Source: Pseudoxanthomonas suwonensis J47
Lineage (GTDB): Bacteria > Pseudomonadota > Gammaproteobacteria > Xanthomonadales > Xanthomonadaceae
DNA: 64,000 nt
Direction: 5' to 3'
Assembly: GCF_000513955.1 (NCBI RefSeq)
Contig: NZ_AZUZ01000006.1
Location: 1 to 64,000, forward strand
Each line of letters starts with the position of its first letter. The first letter of the stretch is position 1. Position numbers and translations under genes: made by a program. The notes beneath the pieces were generated by a model, which saw only the letters and a list, made by a program, of their open reading frames with translations, made no database searches and had not been told where the DNA came from. Below, in pieces: positions 35,459-44,249 of this stretch.

Positions 35459-37336
35459 ATGGCCACGCCCCGCCCCGCCGCCAAGCCGCGCCGCGAGCGC
35501 AGCACCCCCAGCCTGCGCGAGCGCTTCGACGCGATGCGCAACCTGCCGCCGTTCCTGCGCCAGATCTGGCAGACCAGCCCCGGCCTGACCCTGGCCAGCC
35601 TCGGCCTGCGCCTGCTGCGCGCGCTGATGCCGGTGGTCTCGCTGTACATCGGCAAGCTGATCATCGACGAGGCGATCCGGGTGGTCGGCCTGGGCCTGTC
35701 CTTCGACGGCCTCGGCGACGCCCTGCGCAGCGGCGCCCTCGACCACCTGCTGTGGCTGCTGGGCGTGGAACTGGCGCTGGCCGTGGCCTCGGACTTCCTC
35801 GGCCGGATGGTCAGCTACGCCGACGGCCTGCTCTCGGAGCTGTTCACCAACGCCAGCAGCATCCGCCTGATGGAGCATGCGGCGACCCTGGACCTGGAGG
35901 ACTTCGAGGACCCGGACCTGCAGGACCGGCTGGACCGCGCCCGGCGCCTGACCATGAGCCGGATGAACCTGATGAGCCAGCTGTTCGGCCAGGTCCAGGA
36001 CGCGGTCACCGTCATCGCCTTCGCCATCGGCCTGCTGGTCTACGCGCCGTGGCTGATCCTGCTGCTGGCGGTGGCGCTGGTCCCGGCCTTCGTCGGCGAG
36101 GCCCACTTCAACGCGCTGGGCTATTCGCTCAACTACCAGTGGACCCCGGAGCGGCGCCAGCTGGAATACCTGCGCCAGACCGGCGCCAGCGTCGAGACCG
36201 CCAAGGAGGTGAAGATCTTCAACCTCCACCGCTTCCTGATCGACCGCTACCGGACCCTGGCGCAGAAGTTCTACCTGGCCAACCGGGCGCTGGCGCGCAA
36301 GCGCGCCCTGTGGGGCACGCTGCTGGCCGCGCTGGGTACGCTGGGCTACTACGTGGCCTACGCCTACATCGCCTGGCGCACCGTGCGCGGCGACTTCAGC
36401 ATCGGCGACCTGACCTTCCTGGCCGGCAGCTTCCGCCGCCTGCGCCAGCTGCTGGAAGGCCTGCTGGTCGGCTTCTCCCAGGTCGCCGGGCAGGCCCTGT
36501 ACCTGGACGACCTGTACTCGTTCTTCGAGATCGAGCCGGAGATCGCCTCGCGCCCGGACGCGGTGCCGGTGCCGCGGCCGATCGAGCGCGGCTTCGTCTT
36601 CGAGAACGTCGGCTTCCGCTATCCCGGCGCCGAGCACTGGGCGCTGCGCGGACTGGAATTCGAGCTGCGCGCCGGCGAGGTGCTGGCCCTGGTCGGCGAG
36701 AACGGCGCCGGCAAGACCACCCTGGTCAAGCTGCTGGCGCGCCTGTACGACCCGGACGAGGGCCGGATCCTGCTCGACGGCCGCGACCTGCGCGACTACG
36801 ACCTGGACGACCTGCGCGCCAACATCGGGGTGATCTTCCAGGACTTCGTCCGCTACCACCTCACCGCCGGCGAGAACATCGGCGTGGGCCGGATCGAGGC
36901 GATGGACGACATCGGGCGGATCCGCGCCGCCGCCCACCGGGCCATGGCCGACGAGGTCATCGAGCCGCTGCCGGAAGGCTACGACCAGCTGGTCGGGCGC
37001 CGCTTCAAGACCGGCGTGGACCTCTCCGGCGGGCAGTGGCAGAAGATCGCGATCGCCCGCGCCTACATGCGCGACGCCCAGGTCATGATCCTCGACGAGC
37101 CGACCGCGGCGCTGGACGCGCGCAGCGAGTTCGAGGTCTTCCAGCGCTTCAAGGAGCTGTCGCACGACCGCACCGCGGTGCTGATCTCGCACCGCTTCTC
37201 CAGCGTGCGCATGGCCGACCGGATCCTGGTGCTGGCCGGCGGCAAGGTCGAGGCGTCCGGCACCCATGCCGAACTGATGGCGCAGGGCGGCCGCTACGCG
37301 GAATTGTTCGAGCTGCAGGCGGCCGGCTATCGTTGA
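35459..37336 (+). CDS. ABC-type exporter, fused membrane and ATPase domains
   Basis: 625 residues. An N-terminal six-span membrane domain (about 30-355) is followed by the nucleotide-binding domain (380-620) with Walker A LVGENGAGKTTLVK (411-424), signature DLSGGQWQKIAIARA (520-534), Walker B VMILDEPTAALD (541-552) and switch His in LISHRFSS. This is the half-size exporter design that works as a homodimer. The substrate cannot be deduced; neighbours (cytochromes, sugar dehydrogenase) give no hint. CACAAT near the start is -10-like. Confidence 0.92.
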   Translation: MATPRPAAKPRRERSTPSLRERFDAMRNLPPFLRQIWQTSPGLTLASLGLRLLRALMPVVSLYIGKLIIDEAIRVVGLGLSFDGLGDALRSGALDHLLWLLGVELALAVASDFLGRMVSYADGLLSELFTNASSIRLMEHAATLDLEDFEDPDLQDRLDRARRLTMSRMNLMSQLFGQVQDAVTVIAFAIGLLVYAPWLILLLAVALVPAFVGEAHFNALGYSLNYQWTPERRQLEYLRQTGASVETAKEVKIFNLHRFLIDRYRTLAQKFYLANRALARKRALWGTLLAALGTLGYYVAYAYIAWRTVRGDFSIGDLTFLAGSFRRLRQLLEGLLVGFSQVAGQALYLDDLYSFFEIEPEIASRPDAVPVPRPIERGFVFENVGFRYPGAEHWALRGLEFELRAGEVLALVGENGAGKTTLVKLLARLYDPDEGRILLDGRDLRDYDLDDLRANIGVIFQDFVRYHLTAGENIGVGRIEAMDDIGRIRAAAHRAMADEVIEPLPEGYDQLVGRRFKTGVDLSGGQWQKIAIARAYMRDAQVMILDEPTAALDARSEFEVFQRFKELSHDRTAVLISHRFSSVRMADRILVLAGGKVEASGTHAELMAQGGRYAELFELQAAGYR

Positions 37337-37366
37337 GGCTTCCGCGCCCAACGACAGGATGCCGCC

Positions 37367-38551
37367 ATGCGCCGGCCGATTACCGCCAGCCTCACCCTCG
37401 CCCTTGCCCTGCCCTTCGTCCTGGCCGCCTGCCAGCCGCCGCAGGAGCCGGCCGCCTCCACGCCCGCGCCGGCCAGCGAACCGGCGCGCAACGTGGCCAG
37501 CGACCAGGGCCAGGCCAGCCTTACCATCATCGCCCGCGGCCTGTCGCATCCGTGGGCGGTGGCGCCGCTGCCGGACGGCGGCTTCCTGGTCACCGAGCGC
37601 GGCGGCAGCCTGCGCCGCATCGGCGCCGACGGCAGCGTTTCCGCGCCGCTGGCGGGGGTGCCCGAGGTTTCCGCCCGCGGCCAGGGCGGCCTGCTCGACG
37701 TGGCCCTGGCGCCGGACTTCGCCAGCAGCCGGCGCATCTACCTCAGCTATGCCGAGCCGGGCGAAGGCGGCCTGTCCGGCACGGCCGCGGCCTACGCCAC
37801 CCTGGGCGACGACCGCCTCGAAGGCCTGACCGTCATCTACCGCCAGGAACCCAAGCTCAACACCGAGAACCACTACGGCTCGCGCTTCGCCTTCGACGGC
37901 AAGGGCCACGTCTTCATCAGCCAGGGCGAGCGCACCCTGAAGATGATGTCGCAGGAGCTGGACAAGCTGCAGGGCAAGCTGGTGCGCCTGGACCTCGACG
38001 GCAACGTGCCGGACGACAACCCCTTCGTCGGCCAGGCCGGCGCCCGCCCGGAAATCTGGAGCTACGGCCACCGCAACTCGCAGGGCCTGGCCTTCGACCC
38101 GCGCACCGGCAAGCTGTGGGAGAGCGAGCACGGCCCGCGCGGCGGCGACGAGATCAACCTGCCGAAGCCCGGCCGCAACTACGGCTGGCCGGTCATCACC
38201 CATGGCATCGACTACTCCGGCAAGCCGATCGCCGAGGCCGTCGGCAAGGAGAAGGACGGCATGGAGCCGCCGCACTTCGTCTTCGAGGTCTCGCCGGGCC
38301 TGTCGGGCATGGCCTTCTACACCGGCCGCCCCGGCAAGCCGTGGAACGACAGCCTGTTCCTGGGCTCGCTGGCCCAGCGCAACCTGATCCGCCTGCAGCT
38401 GGAAGGCGACCGGGTGGTCGGCGAGGAACGCCTGCTGGGCGACCTGGGCGAGCGCATCCGCGACGTCCGCCTGGGCCCGGACGGCAACCTCTACCTGGTG
38501 ACCGACGAGGACGACGGCAAGCTGCTGAGGCTGGCGCCGCCGCAGGGCTGA
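37367..38551 (+). CDS. PQQ-dependent aldose sugar dehydrogenase (YliI/Asd family)
   Basis: 394-residue periplasmic protein. The signal peptide ends LPFVLAACQPP, a lipobox. The body is a six-bladed propeller typical of soluble glucose dehydrogenases: LSHPWAVAPLPDGGFLVTER, GEGGLSGTAAAYA, NHYGSRFAFDGKGHVFISQG (PQQ/Ca region with conserved His), YGHRNSQGLAFDPRTGKLWE and EHGPRGGDEINLPKPGRNYG. It oxidises aldose sugars with PQQ; the natural acceptor is unknown. It follows the ABC gene by 30 bases. Confidence 0.92.
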   Translation: MRRPITASLTLALALPFVLAACQPPQEPAASTPAPASEPARNVASDQGQASLTIIARGLSHPWAVAPLPDGGFLVTERGGSLRRIGADGSVSAPLAGVPEVSARGQGGLLDVALAPDFASSRRIYLSYAEPGEGGLSGTAAAYATLGDDRLEGLTVIYRQEPKLNTENHYGSRFAFDGKGHVFISQGERTLKMMSQELDKLQGKLVRLDLDGNVPDDNPFVGQAGARPEIWSYGHRNSQGLAFDPRTGKLWESEHGPRGGDEINLPKPGRNYGWPVITHGIDYSGKPIAEAVGKEKDGMEPPHFVFEVSPGLSGMAFYTGRPGKPWNDSLFLGSLAQRNLIRLQLEGDRVVGEERLLGDLGERIRDVRLGPDGNLYLVTDEDDGKLLRLAPPQG

Positions 38552-38657
38552 GGCAGGCCTGGGACGGTGCCGGCCGGGCCCGGCACTGATCCTGCTCAAG
38601 GCCGGTTGGGGACGGTCGGCTACAATAACCGGGATAAGTCCAACCCGACCTCCCCCG

Positions 38658-39440
38658 ATGTCCTCTGCCTACGGCACCGAGACGGTGCTCGACGTCCGTC
38701 ACTGGACCGACGCCTACTTCAGCTTCACCACCACCCGCGACGACGGATTCCGCTTCGAGAACGGCCAGTTCGTGATGATCGGCCTGCCGACCGAGACCGG
38801 CCGGCCGATCATGCGCGCCTACTCCATCGCCAGTGCCAACTGGGAGGAGCAGCTGGAGTTCTTCTCGATCAAGGTCCAGGACGGCCCGCTGACCTCGCGC
38901 CTGCAGCACATCAAGCCCGGCGACAGCATCCTGATCGGCCGCAAGCCCACCGGCACCCTTCTGATCTCCGACCTGCACCCCGGGCGCAACCTGTACCTGC
39001 TGGGCACCGGCACCGGCCTGGCGCCGTGGCTGTCGGTGATCAAGGACCCGGAGACCTACGAGCGCTTCGAGCGCGTGGTCCTGTGCCACGGCGTGCGCCA
39101 CGTCGAGGACCTCGCCTACCGCGACTACTTCGAGAAGGAACTGCCGCAGCACGAGTTCCTCGGCGAGATCATCCGCGAGAAGCTGCTGTACTACCCGGCG
39201 GTGTCGCGCGAGGACTTCCCGAACCGCGGCCGCCTCACCGACCTGATGGCCAGCGGCGCGATGATGCGCACGCTCGGCATCGAGGACCTGGACCCGAAGC
39301 ACGACCGCGCGATGATCTGCGGCAGCCCGCAGATGCTGGCCGACTTCCGCGCCCTGCTCGACAGCCGCGGCTTCACCGCTTCGCCGCGCATCGGCAGCGC
39401 CGGCGAGTACGTGTTCGAGCGCGCCTTCGTCGAGAAGTGA
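38658..39440 (+). CDS. fpr: ferredoxin-NADP reductase
   Basis: 260-residue FAD enzyme exchanging electrons between NADPH and ferredoxin/flavodoxin. The FAD motif RAYSIASAN, the NADP-binding LLGTGTGLAPWLSVIKDPE, ICGSPQML, and the C-terminal FERAFVEK (bacterial Fpr tail) are all present. A TACAAT -10-like hexamer at 38621-38626 precedes the gene. An 18-base palindrome (39446-39463) follows the stop and may be its terminator, although without a T-run. Confidence 0.95.
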   Translation: MSSAYGTETVLDVRHWTDAYFSFTTTRDDGFRFENGQFVMIGLPTETGRPIMRAYSIASANWEEQLEFFSIKVQDGPLTSRLQHIKPGDSILIGRKPTGTLLISDLHPGRNLYLLGTGTGLAPWLSVIKDPETYERFERVVLCHGVRHVEDLAYRDYFEKELPQHEFLGEIIREKLLYYPAVSREDFPNRGRLTDLMASGAMMRTLGIEDLDPKHDRAMICGSPQMLADFRALLDSRGFTASPRIGSAGEYVFERAFVEK

Positions 39441-39470
39441 CGTTCCGCCGCCCCGGGGCGGCGTGCTAGC

Positions 39471-39520
39471 GTGCTCCCCGACGGGGAACGGGGAGCACGA
39501 AGATGGGGAGCACGAAGATG
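39471..39520 (+). repeat. tandem duplication of RBS plus start codon, with upstream anti-RBS arm
   Basis: A 15-base unit, GGGGAGCACGAAGAT, occurs at 39490-39504 and again at 39505-39519; each copy is followed by G, giving two ATG codons, 39503 and 39518, in the same frame, each with its own GGGGAG at good spacing. GTGCTCCCC at 39471-39479 is the exact reverse complement of GGGGAGCAC in either copy, so it can pair with one ribosome binding site or the other in the mRNA. Confidence 0.9.
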
Positions 39521-40063
39521 CCGATGCGATGGCTGCTGCTGGCCGGCCTGGCCGTGTCGACCTGCCTGGGCGCGAAGGAACTGCCACCATCGCCTGGCGT
39601 CGGCGAGATCCCGCCGCAACTGCTGGGCAAGACCCGCGACGGCCGTCCGGTCGACCTGGGCGACTACCGCGGCAAGGTCACCATCGTCACCTTCTGGGCG
39701 TCGTGGTGCGGTCCCTGCCGCAAGGAACTGCCGGTGCTGGCGCGCTTCCAGGACGTGGTCGGCCGGGACGCGCTGGAAGTGGTCGCGGTCAACTTCAAGG
39801 AGCCGCGCAGCGACTTCGTCGCGCTGGTGCGCGCCAACAAGGGCATGGACCTGACCTTCGTCCACGATGCCGATGGCGCGACCAGCGACCTGTACGGCGT
39901 GCGCGCGATCCCGCACATGTTCATCCTCGACCACGACGGCACGGTGGCCTACGTGCACCGCGGCTACTCGGAGAACGCCCTGCCCGGGATCATCGACGAG
40001 ATCCTGTCGCTGCTGCCGGACGAGGTGAAGAACCGGCCCTCGGCCTCGGCGGCGAAGCGCTAG
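39503..40063 (+). CDS. TlpA-like secreted thioredoxin
   Basis: 186 residues from the first ATG (181 from 39518). A hydrophobic N-terminal signal (MRWLLLAGLAVSTCLGAKE) is followed by an AhpC/TSA-TlpA-type thioredoxin fold with active site FWASWCGPCRKELP (Cys69 and Cys72 in the long form), FKEPRSDFVAL and the cis-Pro region GVRAIPHMFILDHDGTVAYV. It probably reduces periplasmic cysteines, for example in cytochrome c maturation; c-type cytochromes lie 4 kb upstream. The duplicated initiation region is described separately. Confidence 0.88.
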   Translation: MGSTKMPMRWLLLAGLAVSTCLGAKELPPSPGVGEIPPQLLGKTRDGRPVDLGDYRGKVTIVTFWASWCGPCRKELPVLARFQDVVGRDALEVVAVNFKEPRSDFVALVRANKGMDLTFVHDADGATSDLYGVRAIPHMFILDHDGTVAYVHRGYSENALPGIIDEILSLLPDEVKNRPSASAAKR

Positions 40064-40548
40064 CCGGCCTTCAGCGCCCGCTCGATCGGGTGGACCAGCG
40101 ATTCCGGCCGGTCGCGCGGCGCATGCCGCGACAGCACCTGGCCGTCGCGCCCGAGCAGGAACTTGGTGAAGTTCCACTTGATCCTGGCGGTGCCCAGCAC
40201 CCCGCGCTTCTGCTGCTGAAGCCACTGCCACAGCGGATGCGCGCCCGGCCCGTTGACATCGATCCTGGCGAACATCGGGAAGGTCACGCCGAAATTGAGC
40301 GCGCAGAAGTCGCGGATCGCCGCCTCGTCGCCCGGTTCCTGGTGGCCGAACTGGTCGCAGGGAAAGGCCAGCACCACGAAGCCGCGGTCGCGATACTGCT
40401 GCCACAACGCCTCCAGTCCGGCGTACTGCGGGGTGAAGCCGCAGCGCGAGGCGACGTTGACCACCAGCGCCACCTGCCCGGCGAATTCGCCCAGCTGCCG
40501 CGGATGGCCGTCGATGTCGATCGCGGAAAAGTCGTGGAGGTTGGTCAT
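40060..40548 (-). CDS. glutathione peroxidase-family thiol peroxidase
   Basis: 162 residues from ATG 40548. NVASRCGFTPQY with peroxidatic Cys36, FPCDQFGHQEPG with Gln70 (and a possible resolving Cys64), and WNFTKFLLG with Trp125 form the catalytic tetrad region of bacterial non-selenium GPx (BtuE/BsaA type), which normally uses thioredoxin. Length fits the 160-residue norm. Convergent with the TlpA-like gene; the stop codons overlap by four bases. Confidence 0.93.
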   Translation of the reverse strand: MTNLHDFSAIDIDGHPRQLGEFAGQVALVVNVASRCGFTPQYAGLEALWQQYRDRGFVVLAFPCDQFGHQEPGDEAAIRDFCALNFGVTFPMFARIDVNGPGAHPLWQWLQQQKRGVLGTARIKWNFTKFLLGRDGQVLSRHAPRDRPESLVHPIERALKAG

Positions 40549-40732
40549 CGGTGTCGCGCGCCGGTGGTGCCACAAGCATACGTGTGCGGTTGCCCGGCCG
40601 CCTGCGCCCGCCAATCGCAATGCAGACTGAGACCATGCGGCATGCCCGCGGCGTCCTGTGCCATTGGTCACGGGGCGTTACTCCCGGCACTGGGGTAGAT
40701 TGGGAAGATTGTCCCCCGCAGGATCCGCTGCA

Positions 40733-42919
40733 ATGAAGAAAACCGGCCTTTACCTGGCGCTCGCCGCCGCCCTCGGACTTGGCATGACCGCCTGCAACCG
40801 CACCGACAGCCCCGCGCCCGGCAGCGCCGAGCAGGCCGCCGCGGCCGACTCGCAGCAGAACCCGTTCTTCGTCGAGAGCGACCTGCCGCTGCAGTACCCG
40901 CGCTTCGACCAGATCAAGGACAGCGACTTCGGCCCGGCCTTCGACGCCGGCATGGCCGAGCAGCTGAAGGAGATCGAGGCGATCGCCAACAACGCCGAAG
41001 AGCCGACCTTCGAGAACACCATCCTGGCGATGGAGAACAGCGGCCAGGTGCTCGGCCGCGCCGCCGCGGTGTTCTTCAACCTGTCCAGCACCGACACCAA
41101 CGACGCGCGCAAGCAGATCGACGCCGACTACTCGCCGAAGTTCGCCGCGCACCGCGACGCGATCTACCTGGACGGCAAGCTGTTCGCGCGGATCCAGGCG
41201 CTGTACGAGAAGCGCGAGTCGCTGGGCCTGGACGCCGAGGGCCTGCGCCTGGTCGAGCGCTACTACAACGACTTCGTCCGCGCCGGCGCGCAGCTGTCCG
41301 ACGCCGACAAGGCCCGCCTGAAGGAAATGAACGCGCAGCTGGCCACGCTCGGCACCCAGTTCGACCAGAACGTGCTCAACGAGGTCAATGCCTCGGCCGT
41401 GGTGTTCGACAGCGCCGACTTCCTCGCCGGCGCCAGCCAGGCGCAGATCGACGCCGCCGCCGCCGAGGCCGCCAAGCGCGGCCTGGAAGGCAAGTACGTG
41501 GTCACCCTGCTCAACACCACCGGCCAGCCGCCGCTGAGCTACCTGAGCAACCGCGAGGCGCGCCAGCGCATCTTCGAGGCCTCGATCGCCCGCGGCAGCC
41601 GCGGCAACGAGTACGACAACACCGGCGTGGTCGCGCAGGTGATCAAGCTGCGCGCCGAGCGCGCGAAGCTGCTGGGCTTCCCGAACCATGCCGCCTACGC
41701 GCTGGCCGACGCCACCGCCAAGACCCCCGAGGCGGTGAACGAGATGCTCGGCAAGCTGGCCCCGGCCGCGGTGGCCAACGCCCGGCGCGAGGCCGCCGAG
41801 CTGCAGAAGATGATCGACCAGGAGCAGGCCGCCAAGGGCGAGCCGGGCTTCAAGCTGGAGCCGTGGGACTGGGCCTACTACGCCGAGAAGGTGCGCCAGG
41901 CCAGGTACGACTTCGACGAGTCGCAGCTCAAGCCGTACTTCGAGATGAAGAACGTGCTGGAGAACGGCGTGTTCTACGCCGCCACCCAGCTGTACGGCAT
42001 CACCTTCAAGGAACGCACCGACCTGCCGAAGTACCACCCCGACACGTGGACCTACGACGTGTTCGACGCCGACGGCTCGCAGCTGGCGATCTTCATCTTC
42101 GACCCGTTCGCGCGCGAGTCCAAGCGCGGCGGCGCGTGGATGAACTCCTACGTCGAGCAGTCGAAGCTGCGCGGCACCAGGCCGGTGGTCGCCAACCACC
42201 TGAACATCCCGAAGCCGCCGGCCGGGCAGCCGGTCCTGCTGACCTGGGACGAGGTCACCACCGCGTTCCACGAGTTCGGCCACGCCCTGCACGGCATGTT
42301 CTCCGACGTGAACTACCCGTACTTCAGCGGCACCTCGGTCCCGCGCGACTTCGTCGAGTTCCCGTCGCAGGTCAACGAGATGTGGGCCGACTGGCCGTCG
42401 ATCCTGGCCAACTACGCCCGGCACCACGAGACCGGCGAGCCGATGCCGCAGGCGCTGCTGGACAAGGTCCTGGCCGCGGCCAAGTTCAACCAGGGCTTCG
42501 CCACCACCGAGTACCTGGGCGCGGCCATGCTCGACCAGCGCTGGCACCAGATCGGCCCGGACCAGGTGCCGGCCGCCGAAGGCGTGATGCCGTTCGAGGC
42601 CGAGGCGCTGAAGGCCGACGGCATCTACTTCGCCCCGGTCCCGCCGCGCTACCGCACGCCGTACTTCAGCCACATCATGGGCGGCTACGCGGCCGGCTAC
42701 TACGCCTACATCTGGTCCGAGGTGCTGGACGCCAACACCCAGGAATGGATCCGCAACAACGGCGGCCTCAAGCGCGAGAACGGCGACCGCTTCCGCGCCA
42801 CCCTGCTGTCGCGCGGCGGCAGCAAGGACGCGCTGCAGCTGTTCCGCGACTTCGCCGGCCACGATCCGAAGATCGAGCCGCTGCTGAAGAAGCGCGGGCT
42901 GGACGCGGCCCCGCGCTGA
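40733..42919 (+). CDS. dcp: M3-family peptidyl-dipeptidase Dcp, lipoprotein form
   Basis: 728 residues from ATG 40733. The N-terminus has a lipoprotein signal (ALAAALGLGMTACNR, Cys around 22), so the enzyme is exported, unlike cytosolic E. coli Dcp. The zinc site HEFGH is at 513-517 with the third ligand Glu further on (FVEFPSQVNEMWADW). Dcp removes dipeptides from peptide C-termini. Upstream TAGATT (near 40696) is -10-like. A strong hairpin follows the stop. Confidence 0.93.
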   Translation: MKKTGLYLALAAALGLGMTACNRTDSPAPGSAEQAAAADSQQNPFFVESDLPLQYPRFDQIKDSDFGPAFDAGMAEQLKEIEAIANNAEEPTFENTILAMENSGQVLGRAAAVFFNLSSTDTNDARKQIDADYSPKFAAHRDAIYLDGKLFARIQALYEKRESLGLDAEGLRLVERYYNDFVRAGAQLSDADKARLKEMNAQLATLGTQFDQNVLNEVNASAVVFDSADFLAGASQAQIDAAAAEAAKRGLEGKYVVTLLNTTGQPPLSYLSNREARQRIFEASIARGSRGNEYDNTGVVAQVIKLRAERAKLLGFPNHAAYALADATAKTPEAVNEMLGKLAPAAVANARREAAELQKMIDQEQAAKGEPGFKLEPWDWAYYAEKVRQARYDFDESQLKPYFEMKNVLENGVFYAATQLYGITFKERTDLPKYHPDTWTYDVFDADGSQLAIFIFDPFARESKRGGAWMNSYVEQSKLRGTRPVVANHLNIPKPPAGQPVLLTWDEVTTAFHEFGHALHGMFSDVNYPYFSGTSVPRDFVEFPSQVNEMWADWPSILANYARHHETGEPMPQALLDKVLAAAKFNQGFATTEYLGAAMLDQRWHQIGPDQVPAAEGVMPFEAEALKADGIYFAPVPPRYRTPYFSHIMGGYAAGYYAYIWSEVLDANTQEWIRNNGGLKRENGDRFRATLLSRGGSKDALQLFRDFAGHDPKIEPLLKKRGLDAAPR

Positions 42920-42937
42920 TCCACGCCGACCTGCACC

Positions 42938-42972
42938 ACGACTGCGCCACCTCCGGGTGGCGCAGTCGTTTC
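42938..42972 (+). terminator. dcp terminator
   Basis: ACGACTGCGCCACC pairs with GGTGGCGCAGTCGT around a 4-base loop (14 bp), followed by TT. It lies 18 bases after the dcp stop; the T-run is short but the stem is very stable. Confidence 0.7.
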
Positions 42973-42977
42973 CGGCG

Positions 42978-43040
42978 GTGGAAAACCGCCACCGTTTTCC
43001 ACAGGCGGTGTGGATGGAACGTGCACGAAGCTGTGGATAA
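42978..43040. promoter_or_regulatory. cluster of DnaA boxes
   Basis: TTTTCCACA (42995-43003) and TGTGGATGG (43009-43017) face each other across 5 bases, and a perfect consensus box, TGTGGATAA (reverse of TTATCCACA), lies at 43032-43040. The first box is also the right arm of a 9-bp inverted repeat GTGGAAAAC/GTTTTCCAC (42978-43002). The region is intergenic, between convergent dcp and cfa. Confidence 0.6.
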
Positions 43041-43121
43041 TCGCCGGAGCGCCAGGCGTGGCGGGGCTGTCAAGAAGGTTGGCGAAAATTTCGCCACGGC
43101 CGGGAAACCGCCGCCCTGCCC

Positions 43122-44243
43122 TCAGCGCGGCGCGACGTAACCGCCCGGCACCCCGCCCGGCGACAGCACCAGTTGCCACAGCTGCGAACGGCGGCAGCGG
43201 AAGGTGGCCATCGAGGCGGACAGGTAGAACCGCCACATCCGCCGGAAGCGCTCGTCGTAGCGCGGGTCGAGCCGGTCCCAGGCCGCTTCCACGTTCGCCC
43301 GCCACGCCGCCAGCGTGCGCTCGTAGTCGGCGCCGAAGTTGTGCCAGTCCTCCAGCACGAACAGGCCCTCGCTGGCCCGCGTGATCTGCGCCGCCGACGG
43401 CAGCATCGAGTTGGGGAAGATGTAGCGCGCGATCCACGGGTCGGTGCGCTTCACCGAGAGGTTGCTGCCGATGGTGTGCAGCAGGAACAGGCCGTGCTCC
43501 GGCAGGCAGCGGCGCATCACCTCGAAGTAGGTGCGGTAGTTGCGCACGCCGACGTGCTCGAACATGCCGATCGACAGCGCCGCGTCGAACGGCTCGTCCA
43601 GGTCGCGGTAATCCTGCAGCCGGATCTCCACCGGCAGGCCGGCGCACAGCTCGCGTGCGTACTCGGCCTGCTCGCGGGAGATGGTCACGCCCACGCCGGA
43701 CACGCCATAGCGTTCGGCGGCGAACTTCAGCGCCTCGCCCCAGCCGCAGCCCACGTCGAGCACGCGCATGCCCGGACGCAGCCGCAGCTTGCGGCAGACC
43801 AGGTCGAGCTTGGCTTCCTGCGCCGCGTCGAGGTCGTCGGCATCGCGCCAGTAGCCGCAGCTGTAGACCAGCCGCCGCCCCAGCATCGCCGAGTACAGGT
43901 CGTTGCCCAGGTCGTAGTGGCGCCGCCCCACCTCGCCGCTGCGCCGCCGCGACTGCGGGTTGAGCAGGCGCGCCTCCAGCGCGTCCCACACCTCCCCCAG
44001 GCCGTGCACGCGCCGGTCCAGCCGCGCCTGCATCAGCCGCGCGAGGAACCCGTCCAGCGAGCGCACGTCCCACCAGCCGTCCATGTAGGACTCGCCCAGG
44101 CCCAGCGAACCCTGCGCGAGCACGCGCGTGTACAGGCGCCCGTCGTGGACCTGCAGGTCCCAGTCGCGGTCGCCGCCGATGCGCACGCCGGCCTCGGCCA
44201 GCAAGGCCTCGACCCTCCGCTTCGCGCGCGCCGCCAGCGCCAT
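43122..44243 (-). CDS. cfa: cyclopropane-fatty-acyl-phospholipid synthase
   Basis: 373 residues. N-terminal Cfa domain (GGDRDWDLQVHDGRLYTRVL and GLGESYMDGWWD), then a class I SAM methyltransferase fold with LDVGCGWGEALKFAAERYG (near 215-233), GVTISREQAEYARE and SIGMFEHVGVRNYRTYF, which holds the bicarbonate-binding region. It methylenates unsaturated acyl chains in membrane phospholipids using SAM. The downstream lipoprotein gene lies just upstream in transcription with a 6-base gap. Confidence 0.95.
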   Translation of the reverse strand: MALAARAKRRVEALLAEAGVRIGGDRDWDLQVHDGRLYTRVLAQGSLGLGESYMDGWWDVRSLDGFLARLMQARLDRRVHGLGEVWDALEARLLNPQSRRRSGEVGRRHYDLGNDLYSAMLGRRLVYSCGYWRDADDLDAAQEAKLDLVCRKLRLRPGMRVLDVGCGWGEALKFAAERYGVSGVGVTISREQAEYARELCAGLPVEIRLQDYRDLDEPFDAALSIGMFEHVGVRNYRTYFEVMRRCLPEHGLFLLHTIGSNLSVKRTDPWIARYIFPNSMLPSAAQITRASEGLFVLEDWHNFGADYERTLAAWRANVEAAWDRLDPRYDERFRRMWRFYLSASMATFRCRRSQLWQLVLSPGGVPGGYVAPR

Positions 44244-44249
44244 CGCCCG

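Noticed and set aside
42978-43040. Origin of replication
   Set aside because: DnaA boxes are present, but there is no AT-rich unwinding element and no dnaA, dnaN, gyrB, rpmH or parAB nearby; reported instead as a possible titration site.
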